Origin: Casimicrobium huifangae
Lineage (GTDB): Bacteria; Pseudomonadota; Gammaproteobacteria; Burkholderiales; Casimicrobiaceae
Direction of reading: 5' to 3'
DNA: 64,000 bases
Assembly: GCF_009746125.1 (NCBI RefSeq)
Contig: NZ_CP041352.1
Span: 4,138,436-4,202,435 of the forward strand
Shown here: positions 16,906-25,977 of the stretch, in pieces
Numbering within the stretch: the first letter of the stretch is position 1
How the letters are laid out: the number at the start of each line of letters is the position of its first letter
Program-made: the position numbers and the translations under genes
The notes under the pieces: model-generated
Databases searched by the model: none
Told to the model about the DNA's origin: nothing
Seen by the model: the letters and a program-made list of their open reading frames with translations, nothing else

Positions 16906-16954
16906 CCCGGAGAAGCGAAGCGCGTCCGGGTTCCCGTGACTTCCGCCGAAGGCA
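16902..16954 (+). repeat. REP-type repeat at the 3' end of the RAYT gene
   Basis: Nearly identical over about 53 bp to the copy at 16252. The GTAG head supplies the stop codon (16903-16905) of the transposase gene. Confidence 0.88.
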
Positions 16955-17083
16955 ATTCGCGCCTCCGGATCACACCCCGTAGTTCCCAATCCGGCCCTCC
17001 ACAAAACCAATCACCGCCCCGCCGCGTATGGCCGAGTCTGCACATTTGTGCAATTCATCCATCACACTCAGGGAGGCATTTTC

Positions 17084-17488
17084 ATGGCTACAGACAAGAC
17101 CCCGGTTCAACTGATTCAGGAGCTCTATGCTGCGTTCGGGCGCGGCGATGTGCCCTGCATCCTTGACGCGTGCAGCGACGACGTGGAGTGGACGCAGGTC
17201 GGACCGCAAGGCATGGACTACGCCGGCACGTTCAAGGGCAAGGAGGGCGTGGGGCGCTGGTTCGGCATGATCGCCGCCAACGACGTGATCCGCGAGTTCG
17301 AGCCGCGCGAATTTTTCGGCGGCGATGATCACTGCACGGTGATTGGCTGGGAACGCACCGCTGACGCGAAGACCGGCAAGGAATTCACGTCAGACTGGCT
17401 GCACAACTTCCAGGTGAAGAATGGCAAAGTCACGCGCTGGATCGGCGCATTCGACAGCGACGCCCGCGCACGGGTGGCACAGGCCTGA
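17084..17488 (+). CDS. NTF2-like / SnoaL-like domain protein
   Basis: A 134-residue single-domain protein of the NTF2/SnoaL cone-shaped fold. The N-terminal helix (VQLIQELYAAFGRGDVPCILDACSDDVEW) and the beta-strand W-x-F-x-V-x-N-G-K-V-T-R near the end (WLHNFQVKNGKVTRWIGAFDS) are typical. Such proteins act as small isomerases or hydrolases, or bind a ligand; nothing here fixes the substrate. A strong SD (GGGAGG) lies 7 bp before the ATG at 17084, which decides the start. It converges on the LivK-like gene. Confidence 0.8.
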   Translation: MATDKTPVQLIQELYAAFGRGDVPCILDACSDDVEWTQVGPQGMDYAGTFKGKEGVGRWFGMIAANDVIREFEPREFFGGDDHCTVIGWERTADAKTGKEFTSDWLHNFQVKNGKVTRWIGAFDSDARARVAQA

Positions 17489-17521
17489 CCGCCAGCGTTG
17501 CCGGCTTGCGCTGCGCCCTCG

Positions 17522-18673
17522 TCAGTAGACGAAGCCGCCGCCCTTGCCGACCACCTGCAGTTCGATGCGGCTCGGGCTTGCGCCCTGCCGCTGCCTGTTC
17601 GGGCCGTAGGCGATGGTGTAGTTGCCGATGTCCAGCTCGCCGAAGCTCTCCAGCGCGGCGACCACCGCTTCGCGATTGACATTGCGGCCCGCGCGCTTGA
17701 GTGCCTCAACCGTGATCTTGCCCACCACGAAGGCGGAGAAGTGGCCGGGCTGCTGATCCGCCTTGCCCGCTTCTTTCATCACTTTCATGAATTCAGCGGC
17801 CAGCAGGTTGGTCGAGTCATTCGGACGCGGCAATACGCGTGGCACCGCGAGTCCACGGCTCTTGTCACCGATGCCCTTGATCACCGCCGGAATGCCGTTG
17901 ATCGAGAGCGACGCTACGGCGCCGGTGTAGCCTGATTCCTTCAGTGTCCTGATGAATTTGGTCGCCGGCCCCGGTGGCAGAAACACCATCACCACACTCG
18001 GCCGCGCCTTGTTGACAGCAGCGACAGCGGCGCCGAGGTCGGGCGCGGCGCGGTCGACCGGGATGGTGGCGATCACGTTGGCGCGCTCCCTCGCTGCGCC
18101 GACCTGCAGGCCGGCCAGCGCATCCTTGCCGAAGGCGTCATCCTGGAACACCGCCGCATAGGTTTCCCAGCCGATCTTGGCGCCAATGGCCACCATGCGG
18201 TTCACCTCATCGCTGTAGCTTGGCCACACCGGAAATACATAGCGGCGAGCGGGCTCGCGGAAGGCGACGGCACCGGTGGTAGTGCCGACCAGCGCTGCCT
18301 TGTTCGCCTCCGAGACGGCGGCAATGGCCAGGCCATTCGCCGTACCCAATCCTCCAATCATCATCAATACCTGATCGGATTCAAGCGCAGTTTTAGCTGC
18401 CACGGCAGCCTTGTCGGGCGCGTAGGCGTCGTCGTAGTCCTTGACCACGATCTTGCGCCCGTTGATGCCACCGGCCTTGTTGATGCGCTCGAACAGCACA
18501 TCCATGCCTTCGGCGTAGATTTTTGATTCACCGGCGAGCACGCCAGTGCGCGGCAACACGCGGCCAAGCACCAGTGCGTCTGCGGTTACACCGGGCGACT
18601 GCGCGGCAGCAACTGCCAGCAACCCAACCCCCGACAGCGCGCCGAATGCGCACCGAAGCGTACGTGACAACAT
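17522..18673 (-). CDS. Branched-chain amino acid type ABC transporter substrate-binding protein (LivK/J-like)
   Basis: A 383-residue periplasmic receptor of the type I Leu/Ile/Val-binding family. It has a signal peptide (…GVGLLAVAAAQ), then the characteristic YAEGMDVLFERINKAGGINGRKIVVKDYDDAYAPDKAAVAAKTAL segment and a MMIGGLGTANGLAIAAVSEANKAALVG lobe. The ATG at 18673 is chosen because AGGAG lies just upstream; the open frame runs further but adds no family sequence. No livHMGF genes are near, so its transporter partner is elsewhere or absent. The real ligand could be an aromatic or other small acid. Confidence 0.9.
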   Translation of the reverse strand: MLSRTLRCAFGALSGVGLLAVAAAQSPGVTADALVLGRVLPRTGVLAGESKIYAEGMDVLFERINKAGGINGRKIVVKDYDDAYAPDKAAVAAKTALESDQVLMMIGGLGTANGLAIAAVSEANKAALVGTTTGAVAFREPARRYVFPVWPSYSDEVNRMVAIGAKIGWETYAAVFQDDAFGKDALAGLQVGAARERANVIATIPVDRAAPDLGAAVAAVNKARPSVVMVFLPPGPATKFIRTLKESGYTGAVASLSINGIPAVIKGIGDKSRGLAVPRVLPRPNDSTNLLAAEFMKVMKEAGKADQQPGHFSAFVVGKITVEALKRAGRNVNREAVVAALESFGELDIGNYTIAYGPNRQRQGASPSRIELQVVGKGGGFVY

Positions 18674-18976
18674 GACTTCTCTCCTCGCTTTTTCCGATAC
18701 ATCCTGGCCCCTGAAACCGCCAGCGGTCGAGCACGATTGATCGTTGTTCTGGTTATCTGCGGCTCGCGCCGATTTCAACGCAAATCACGTGAGATGTACA
18801 TACCTTTTTTTCTAAAACGGAAGTTTCTGTCGCATGAAAATGCCACCGCAGCGCAGCAAAGCGCATGCGTAATGCTGTCGGCATGAATTGCTGTGCAACT
18901 ATGCCAACAGCACACCGCGTGCGCGTCACCTGACCGACATCAACGCCCGTGCGACACCGCCGCATAAACTGCGACG
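18674..18976. other. Intergenic gap without recognised gene
   Basis: A divergent gap of about 300 bp between the LivK-like gene and the CbiM-like gene. It holds the leader of the former, a T-rich stretch near 18805 and some loosely repeated GCATG/CATGCG words. No palindrome, promoter pair or small gene stands out. Confidence 0.5.
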
Positions 18977-19642
18977 ATGGATTTGAGCGCGCTGGACCTG
19001 CCTGACACTTGGGCCGTACTCGCATGGCCACTGGCGCTGGTGCTGCTGCTGTTGCATGCGCGACGCGTGGAATGGACACAGCTGACCGAACGATTCCCGA
19101 CCCACGTGTGGCACGGCGGCATCGCTACCGCTGTCGTGCTGTGGAGCATGCAGGCAACGGTGTCCGGCAACTTTACCTTCCATCTGCTGGGAATGGCCGG
19201 CCTGACGTTGACGCTCGGTGTGCCGCTGGCAATGATCAGCGCCGCGCTGGTGGTGGCCGTGCATATCGGCATTCATGGCGGCCAGTGGGCCAATCTGGCG
19301 GTGGTGTGGCTGACCCTGTGCGCAAGCGCGATTCTGACGACTGGTGCCGTGTTGCGGGCTGCGGAGCGCTGGTTGCCGCCGAACTTTTTTATCTACATCT
19401 TCGTAGTGGCGTTCCTTGGCACTGCCCTGTCGCTTGTTTGTGCCGGCCTGCTTGCACTGCTCGCGTTCGCCGCAGTGAGCGACGTCCCTGTCGGCAAGGC
19501 ACTCGGGCAGTACGGCCCGTACCTGATCCAGCTTGGCTTTGGCGAGGCCATGCTGACCGGGATGATCGTGACGCTTGGCGTGGTCTATCGGCCGCAGTGG
19601 GTGTCGACGTTTGACGACGCCCGATATCTGAAACCGCGCTGA
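18977..19642 (+). CDS. CbiM-like energy-coupling-factor type membrane protein
   Basis: A 221-residue protein with about seven hydrophobic segments. The arrangement and the segment FTFHLLGMAGLTLTLGVPLAMISAALVVAVH resemble the CbiM/NikM family, whose members are S-components of Co/Ni ECF transporters. The metal-binding N-terminus of true CbiM (MHIxDG) is missing; the protein starts MDLSALDLPDTW instead. No cbiN, cbiQ or cbiO lies nearby. It may be a divergent membrane protein of this fold with another role. No clear SD precedes the ATG. Confidence 0.6.
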   Translation: MDLSALDLPDTWAVLAWPLALVLLLLHARRVEWTQLTERFPTHVWHGGIATAVVLWSMQATVSGNFTFHLLGMAGLTLTLGVPLAMISAALVVAVHIGIHGGQWANLAVVWLTLCASAILTTGAVLRAAERWLPPNFFIYIFVVAFLGTALSLVCAGLLALLAFAAVSDVPVGKALGQYGPYLIQLGFGEAMLTGMIVTLGVVYRPQWVSTFDDARYLKPR

Positions 19643-19768
19643 GTGCGTGCCCCCCGCTTGCGGCACGTCAATATCACGGCAACGACGACTGCTACGATTG
19701 GGTTGCGGTTTACTCCACCGCTCGCGCTGGCAATGGCAAGCGCGATCACTTACTGAGGTATGTTTTTC

Positions 19769-20017
19769 ATGCGTTCCGACTTGCTACCGCACGCACTCAA
19801 CCGCGAATTTCCCGAGCTTGCTGATGCCATCGCGAAGCTCAAAGCCACCGATCACCACTTCGCCAACCTGCTCGGCCAGCACGACGCCGTGGATACCGAG
19901 ATCACCAAGAGCGAAACCGGGGTTACCCCGATCAGCGATGACGCGCTGGAAACGCTCAAGAAACAGCGGCTGCATCTGAAAGACCAACTGTACGCGATCG
20001 CGAGCCGGGGGTCATAG
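19769..20017 (+). CDS. YdcH/DUF465 family small protein
   Basis: An 82-residue helical-hairpin protein. The DUF465 pattern is clear: LNREFPELADAIAKLKATDHHFANLLGQHDAVDTEI in the first half and ALETLKKQRLHLKDQLYAI in the second. The function is not known; the fold is a two-helix coiled coil. The ATG at 19769 is preferred over 19760 because the GAGG site is then 10 bp away instead of 2. It is followed by a bidirectional terminator. Confidence 0.85.
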   Translation: MRSDLLPHALNREFPELADAIAKLKATDHHFANLLGQHDAVDTEITKSETGVTPISDDALETLKKQRLHLKDQLYAIASRGS

Positions 20018-20070
20018 GCGCAGCTGAGTCCGACCGGCACCGCCTGGCTGCAACGCCAGCGTCGGGGCCG

Positions 20071-20106
20071 AAAATAAAAAACGGGGCAATGCCCCGTTTT
20101 TTATTT
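20071..20106. terminator. Bidirectional Rho-independent terminator
   Basis: AAAATAAAAAACGGGGC, loop AAT, GCCCCGTTTTTTATTT. The stem has a T-run on both strands, so it can end both the DUF465 gene (plus) and the M36 protease gene (minus), whose stop is 38 bp away. Confidence 0.95.
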
Positions 20107-20143
20107 GGCCGGCACCGCGTGGGCGCCGGCAATCAGCGACTCA

Positions 20144-23100
20144 CTAACCGCGACGCTGACGCACCACCGTGCCGACACCGAACAGGCCCAGCGCCAGTGC
20201 AATCAGCAGCAGCATCGAGTCGTTCACCGTCGGTACCATCGGTAGCGCTTCCGCGAGGAACACGGTAGCGTTCGCGCTGCCAGCCACTCGCGGGTCGTCG
20301 CTCAAACCGGTGGTCTCATTGGTGCCATTGAGGTCGGCGTCATAAGCAAACGTCGCCTGATTGGAGACCGCGAGGTTGGCCGCCGTCGGCAGGATCCACG
20401 CCTGGATGGTGATGGTCACCGAGCCACCTGCCGCGATCGCACCGTTCCAGGTGACCGTGTTGGTCGCCACCGTTGCCGTTGCGATCCCAGCCGTCGCAGT
20501 CGCACTTTGCAAGCCCAGCGTTGAAGGCAGGACATCGGTCATTTCATTGCCCGGGTTGTCCGTGGTAGCCGCGTTGCCGGTATTGGTCAGCGTGATGGTG
20601 TAGGTCAAGGTCGAGCCCGGCTTGTAGGGGCCGCTGCTGACAGTCTTGGTCGCCGCCACCACGGCACCACGAACGGTGAACGTCGTCGGATTCGCCGCCC
20701 CAGCAACAGACGGGTCGTCGGTCTGAACCGTCGACTCATTGCTGCCGTTCAGATCGGCGTCGAAAGACACGGTCCCCTGATTGGAGATGACCGCGCCCAC
20801 GGCGCCGGTGACAGTCGCCGTGATGGTGACGGTGACCGAGCCGCCAGCGGCGATGCCGCCGTTCCAGGTCACGGTATTGGTGACAACGGTTGCCACTGCC
20901 GTGCCGCTCGATGCGGTGGCGCTGACCAGCGTCAGGCCGGCGGGCAGCACATCGGTGAACTCATTGCCCGGGTTATCCGCCGTTGCACCGCTGCCGGTAT
21001 TGCTGATCGTCACCGTATAGGTCACAGTCGAGCCCGGCGCGAAGGTTCCGGCGACCGTCTTGGTCGCTGTCACTGCGGCGTTTTGCACAACAAACTGGGT
21101 CGGATTGGCCGCACCCGCCACACCCGGATCATCGGTCTGAAGCGTCGACTCGTTGCTGCCATTGACGTCAGCATCAAACGACACCGTACCCTGATTGCTG
21201 ACCGTGGTGCCCTGGGCACCGGCATTCACCGTGGCGGTGATGGTGATCGTCACGCTGCCACCCAGCGGTGCCAGCGAGCCGTTCCAGTTCGCCGTGTTGC
21301 CAGCAGTAGTAGCCGTTCCACTGGTCGCACTGGCGCTGACCAGAGTCAGGCTCGACGGCAAGGTGTCGGTGAATTCGTTGCCCGCGTTGTCAGCCTGAAC
21401 GCCGTTGCCGCTGTTGGTCAGCGTGACCGTGTAGGTAACGGTGCCACCAACACGGAAGGTGCCGCTGACCGTTTTGGTCGCCGCCATGACAACCGACGGT
21501 ATGACTGCAGCTGTCACGAAGCGAACCGGCGTCACCAGCATTGACCACCCGGCCATGGTGCCGGTGTCACCGGCAGCCCCGTCAGATACAAGTGTCGTCC
21601 AGGTGCCCTTGGTGCTGCGCCCATTGAAGCGCGACAGGCTGCCAATCGAATCCGGCGGAACACCCAGGCCCGGCACGGTCCACGGCGCGTTGTACACCGG
21701 TAGCCACGTTTTCGTGAACGGTGCAGCAGCTGCGGTTGCCTGCACCATGTCGTTGGCAGCTGTCGCCGCGACGCTGTCATCGATCACCATATTCACGATG
21801 TTGTCGCCGTTGCCCCGATCGGCAGCCAATGCGCCGATCAAACCGATCAGATCAGTTCCGGTGCCGTCCGGCGAACGCAGCATCACGGTCACGTCGCCCG
21901 TCCAGGTATGCGTGATCTGGTCAACCCGGAAGTCCAGATCAGCGATTTCGTAGTCATCAGTAACCGTCAGCGTATTGGTCACGCCACGCGGACGGTTGTC
22001 GGGAATGGCCAGTGCCGGCGCAATCGTGGACTGGTAGGTGACGACGGGCAGCGTTCCCGACCGGGTACCGACGCGCATACGGAAAGTCGTCGTCGTGGTG
22101 CCGAGGCTGGACGTTGTGGTCAGCGTGAAGTCGAGCGGTGCACCCGCTGCAACCGACGGCAACACCGAAATGACAAACGGTGTGGTGTTTGCGGCAGAGC
22201 CCTGAGCCGCGATATTCGGGTAGGCCGATGTCGCGGCATGAATGGTGACACCTGGTGTCGCGGTCGTCAGGGTCGAGGTGATCGCGCTGGCTGCCTGCGA
22301 GGCCCTGCGCCACGGATTGAACAGCGTGACCGACAGGCGCACCGCTTCGCCCGGATCGACAACGCCATTGACAGCGTTGCCCGGCGCGCTGTCATTCACG
22401 ACAACATCAACGGTCTCGTCGTTGACCGAGAGGTAGGGCATCGCGAAAGACTCGGCAACGGCCGTGTGCGATGACGCCGGGTATCCAAACGCCTTGTTGT
22501 ACGGCGTGCGCGCACCCCAGCCCAAGCCGCGCTTGGAAAATGCCAGCCAGATCGACCGTTCATTGGCGCACGCGTTGGTCGCGCAGTCAGCGTCGATCAG
22601 TGCATCGCGGGCGTCAGTAAACGATGGATCAATCGGCGTCGCCTTCAGTCCATCAGTCACCAGTTGCAGTGCCGTGCGATTGCCCGTGGGTACGTCGCCG
22701 TTGGCTCCCGCCGGGTCGGCGATGATATTGGCGCGCATCTGCCACAGGGTATTGGCCCAGATTTCACCGATGTTGTGCACCTCCATCGCGCCATTGAGCT
22801 CGAAGCCCAGTGGCGACGCTGCGATGCCACCGCTCTGGTTGTAGGTGACATCGTCGACATCACCCCAGGTCAGCGGATTGACCGAGATGTCGGTCGAGTA
22901 GGGGAAGCGGCGGATGCCATAAAGATAGTTGTCGAGCAGGCCGCCGAGTTTGTAGGTGGCGTAGGCGCCCGATGCGTACTTGCCATTTGGATCATCGGTG
23001 CTGGTGTTGTTGAGCAGCGAGAGTGCATAGAAATCGCTCCAGCCCTCACCCATGCCACCGGCCGGATCCCAGTTAAGGCCGGCCGCATTGCCCACGAGGC

Positions 23101-24841
23101 GGTTGGACAGGCCGTGCGTCAGTTCGTGCAGAACGATTTCGGCATCGAGACTGCCGTCACGATCGATGGTCGGCCCGGTAAAGCGATACATCTGCATGCG
23201 CCCTGATTGACCATCCGGCGGCGTCGCGAAGTTGGCGTTGTTGGTGCCGCCGCCATCCTGAGCGTCGGCCAGCACACGGTCTCCACCGACGCCGTTTCCG
23301 GAGAAATTGGTCTGCTGGAAGTTGGCGGATGCTTCGTCGAAGCCCAGACGGAAAGTCTGATCGTGGTACCAGTTGGTCAGGTAGAACAGGTGGGTGACGA
23401 CACCGCGGCGATACTGGTCGATGGCCAGCGTGCCGTTGTTGCCGCTGCCGGTAGCCGTCTGTCCAGCCTCCGGATTGCCGCCCTGCGGCGGCGGCAGGAA
23501 GTTGGTCTGAAAGTCCCGCGGCGCAGTACCAAGGAAATCGCGATTGCGGCCATTGGCGTCGGGATTACCGGTGGGGCGCCCGTTGCCGTCAAGAACGCTG
23601 GCCGCGTCGGTATCGCAAACGTTCACGTCGGCGCCGCCAGTTCGGTCCAGGCATGCCAGCACGTTATTGCCCAGCGTCTGGGTCTGGTTCGCCGTACAGC
23701 CGCCGGCCGGGCAGTCGTCGATCCAGCCATTGGGGCTCGCGAGCAGATCCTGCACGGCAGACATGTTGACGATGGTCGGCGCGATGCCGGTGGCCTGCAA
23801 GCCGGAGCCAGGCGTGGCAGTGGTCGGCGACAGCGGCGCCGGACTGTCAGCCGGCGTCTTGCCATCGGCCTGCACGTACACGCGGAAACGCGCCTCATGC
23901 GTCGATGCGTAGGCACGAATATTCTTGCGCCAGAGCACATCACCCGTTTGCGCATCAACAATCGAGTACCAGTCCTCCTTGCCCGAGGTAAATGCCACCA
24001 GCGACCACGCCGGCACCAGCACGCCAGGAGCCAGCGGGAAGTAAACCTCACGCGCGCTGACCGGGCCGGCCACGAAGCTGTCGCTGGCGGTCAACTCAAC
24101 GCGATCATTCACCGTGGCGCCAGCAACGAAGCCGGCATCGGGAATGCTCTTGCCAAGACTGGCGAACAGGCGCGATGCCGCCGCCGGTGCGCTCAGTTTG
24201 CCAACTGGGTCAGCCGGCGTGATGGCGCGAGCCTGCGGCACGATCAGGCCAACATATTTGCTGAGGCGGCCATCACGATCCACCAGGAAGCGCGATTCGC
24301 TCTGGAATACGGGCCGGCCATTGACGCGCTGCTCGACACGCAACATGCGCATGCCGCTGTAGCCGCCCGCACTGTCGCCCAGCACGTGCAGATCATCAAC
24401 GTCTGCGGACGACAAGCCAAGCATGGCGCCAGCCGGGCCACGCAGATAGTCACGGACGACATTCTCCGTGGCTTTGCCGGCGACTGCGGTGGTCAGCGCC
24501 CCCGCGGTATTGACGATTGACGAAGGCGCTCCGGTAACGCCGGACACCTTGATCGACAGGCCCGGCGTACTGCGTCGCTGGTCAGCGATCGCCGCAGCGA
24601 TGCTGGTCGCGCTACCGCGCGCCGCCTGCAGTGCCGCCGCCGCGCCAGGGCGGGCAGCGATTGAGCGCTGCCACGCATCCTTGGCGTTGACCCGTGCATC
24701 CAGCATGCGCATGGGCGCGCCAGATCCCTTGGCACCGGCATCTGGCTCTGGCGCCATCACCGCATGGGCCGCGCCGCCCATCCATAGCGCGGCGACTGAA
24801 ATGCCAGCCACCACCGCGCCGCGCGCGAACTTTTCAAACAT
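20144..24841 (-). CDS. Large secreted M36-family metallopeptidase with P-domain, DUF11 repeats and IPTL-type tail
   Basis: A 1565-residue exported protease. In order: signal peptide (1-28); an FTP-like propeptide (about 60-300); the M36 fungalysin domain with zinc motif HELTH at about residue 572 and GEGWSDFYAL downstream; a proprotein-convertase-type P-domain (about 945-1090, DLDFRVDQITHTWTGDVTV). Three DUF11 repeats start near 1118, 1255 and 1394, each opening ATKTVxG. The end (VPTVNDSMLLLIALALGLFGVGTVVRQRRG) is an IPTL/PEP-CTERM-like sorting tail: P-T motif, membrane helix, Arg cluster. It is monocistronic. The ATG at 24841 is used; an upstream TTG adds six residues. It probably degrades extracellular protein while tethered at the surface. 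Confidence 0.92.
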   Translation of the reverse strand: MFEKFARGAVVAGISVAALWMGGAAHAVMAPEPDAGAKGSGAPMRMLDARVNAKDAWQRSIAARPGAAAALQAARGSATSIAAAIADQRRSTPGLSIKVSGVTGAPSSIVNTAGALTTAVAGKATENVVRDYLRGPAGAMLGLSSADVDDLHVLGDSAGGYSGMRMLRVEQRVNGRPVFQSESRFLVDRDGRLSKYVGLIVPQARAITPADPVGKLSAPAAASRLFASLGKSIPDAGFVAGATVNDRVELTASDSFVAGPVSAREVYFPLAPGVLVPAWSLVAFTSGKEDWYSIVDAQTGDVLWRKNIRAYASTHEARFRVYVQADGKTPADSPAPLSPTTATPGSGLQATGIAPTIVNMSAVQDLLASPNGWIDDCPAGGCTANQTQTLGNNVLACLDRTGGADVNVCDTDAASVLDGNGRPTGNPDANGRNRDFLGTAPRDFQTNFLPPPQGGNPEAGQTATGSGNNGTLAIDQYRRGVVTHLFYLTNWYHDQTFRLGFDEASANFQQTNFSGNGVGGDRVLADAQDGGGTNNANFATPPDGQSGRMQMYRFTGPTIDRDGSLDAEIVLHELTHGLSNRLVGNAAGLNWDPAGGMGEGWSDFYALSLLNNTSTDDPNGKYASGAYATYKLGGLLDNYLYGIRRFPYSTDISVNPLTWGDVDDVTYNQSGGIAASPLGFELNGAMEVHNIGEIWANTLWQMRANIIADPAGANGDVPTGNRTALQLVTDGLKATPIDPSFTDARDALIDADCATNACANERSIWLAFSKRGLGWGARTPYNKAFGYPASSHTAVAESFAMPYLSVNDETVDVVVNDSAPGNAVNGVVDPGEAVRLSVTLFNPWRRASQAASAITSTLTTATPGVTIHAATSAYPNIAAQGSAANTTPFVISVLPSVAAGAPLDFTLTTTSSLGTTTTTFRMRVGTRSGTLPVVTYQSTIAPALAIPDNRPRGVTNTLTVTDDYEIADLDFRVDQITHTWTGDVTVMLRSPDGTGTDLIGLIGALAADRGNGDNIVNMVIDDSVAATAANDMVQATAAAAPFTKTWLPVYNAPWTVPGLGVPPDSIGSLSRFNGRSTKGTWTTLVSDGAAGDTGTMAGWSMLVTPVRFVTAAVIPSVVMAATKTVSGTFRVGGTVTYTVTLTNSGNGVQADNAGNEFTDTLPSSLTLVSASATSGTATTAGNTANWNGSLAPLGGSVTITITATVNAGAQGTTVSNQGTVSFDADVNGSNESTLQTDDPGVAGAANPTQFVVQNAAVTATKTVAGTFAPGSTVTYTVTISNTGSGATADNPGNEFTDVLPAGLTLVSATASSGTAVATVVTNTVTWNGGIAAGGSVTVTITATVTGAVGAVISNQGTVSFDADLNGSNESTVQTDDPSVAGAANPTTFTVRGAVVAATKTVSSGPYKPGSTLTYTITLTNTGNAATTDNPGNEMTDVLPSTLGLQSATATAGIATATVATNTVTWNGAIAAGGSVTITIQAWILPTAANLAVSNQATFAYDADLNGTNETTGLSDDPRVAGSANATVFLAEALPMVPTVNDSMLLLIALALGLFGVGTVVRQRRG

Positions 24842-25029
24842 CCTGATTACCCCCGGCAAAAAGAAAAATCGCGTCAGGCGAAACGCCGTGCAACGCGACC
24901 ATGGATGTTTTATATATCAACTTCCCGCCGCTTTTGACGTTGTTCACAAAATATTCAGCTTGACCGCGTAGGCGGCGCCAGTGCAGCGTTGAACCGTCGA
25001 AGTCGCTCCGTCAACCACCAGAGACAGGC

Positions 25030-25830
25030 ATGTCATTCACCAACCAGACCATCGTGATTACCGGCGCCTCTGACGGCATTGGCGCCGAGCTGGCACGCCA
25101 ATTGGCACGCGAAAAACCAAAGTTGGTGCTTGCTGCGCGCCGACGTGAAGCGCTACAGGCAGTGGCCAGTCAATGTGAGGCACTCGGCGCGACCACGCTG
25201 ATCGTGCCGACGGACGTATCGATCGAGGCCGACTGCCGGGCGCTGATCGCGGCGGCCGTCGCAAAGTTCGGGCGCATCGACGCGCTGGTAAACAACGCTG
25301 GCGTCTCCATGCACGCCAACTTCGACGAGATCAGCGACACCGCTGTCTACGAGAACCTGATGCGCATCAACCTGATGGGCAGTGTGTGGCCAACGCATGC
25401 TGCGCTGCCGCATCTGAAGGCGAGCAAAGGGCTGATCGTCGCGGTGGCCAGTCTGGCCGGGCTGGTGGGCGTGCCGGGCCGCACCACCTATTGCGCCACC
25501 AAGTTCGCGCAGACCGGCTTTTTCGAGGCGCTGCGAACCGAGCTGCAGCCGCAGGGCGTGGATGTCACCATCGTCTACCCGGGTGTGGTCGCGACCGAAA
25601 TCCGGCGCAACGGCTGGAATGCCGCCGGTGAGCGGGCCGGCAGTTCCGGTCTGAGTGAGGACAAGGCGATGAGCGTGGAGGAATGCGCCGGCCTGATCGT
25701 GGCGGCGATGCGTTCACGCAAGCGCGACGAGGTGATGAGCTTCAAGGGCAAGCTCGGGCGCTGGTTGAAGCTGATCGCGCCAGCGCGGGTGGACGCGATG
25801 GCGCGGGCGGCGCTCAACAAGAAGCAGTAG
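25030..25830 (+). CDS. Short-chain dehydrogenase/reductase (SDR)
   Basis: A 266-residue classical SDR oxidoreductase. The Rossmann cofactor motif TGASDGIG is at residues 11-18, the NNAG motif follows (LVNNAGVSM), and the catalytic Ser (VASLAG) and Y-x-x-x-K (YCATK) are in place. Near the C-terminus the protein carries an amphipathic, basic stretch (KLGRWLKLIAPARVDAMARAALNKK), as in membrane-associated 3-ketosphinganine or dehydrogenase/reductase SDR family member 7-like enzymes. Substrate cannot be assigned. It is monocistronic, followed by copy B of the 120-bp palindrome. Confidence 0.9.
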   Translation: MSFTNQTIVITGASDGIGAELARQLAREKPKLVLAARRREALQAVASQCEALGATTLIVPTDVSIEADCRALIAAAVAKFGRIDALVNNAGVSMHANFDEISDTAVYENLMRINLMGSVWPTHAALPHLKASKGLIVAVASLAGLVGVPGRTTYCATKFAQTGFFEALRTELQPQGVDVTIVYPGVVATEIRRNGWNAAGERAGSSGLSEDKAMSVEECAGLIVAAMRSRKRDEVMSFKGKLGRWLKLIAPARVDAMARAALNKKQ

Positions 25831-25834
25831 GCTT

Positions 25835-25957
25835 CATCAGCTTTTCGCTCAAACCCTCATTTGTAATGGGCTTACGCGGTCAAAACGCGGAAACCCGACT
25901 TTTGACACTTTCTGGCGCTAATCCCTTATTGAATAAGGCTTTCGATAAAAAGAGGGT
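25835..25957. repeat. 120-bp palindromic element, copy B
   Basis: The left end CATCAGCTTTTCG pairs imperfectly with the right end CGATAAAAAGAGGG. Internal arms with ATTTGTAATGGGCTTA and CCCTTATTGAATAAGG mirror each other, around a centre CCGACTTTT. It lies between the stop codons of the SDR and nitronate monooxygenase genes and may also act as a bidirectional terminator-like structure. Confidence 0.7.
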
Positions 25958-25977
25958 CAGGCGCGCGGATGCTTCCG

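Noticed and set aside
23207-24520. A 437-residue frame antisense to the M36 protease
   Set aside because: Shadow of the protease propeptide and signal region.
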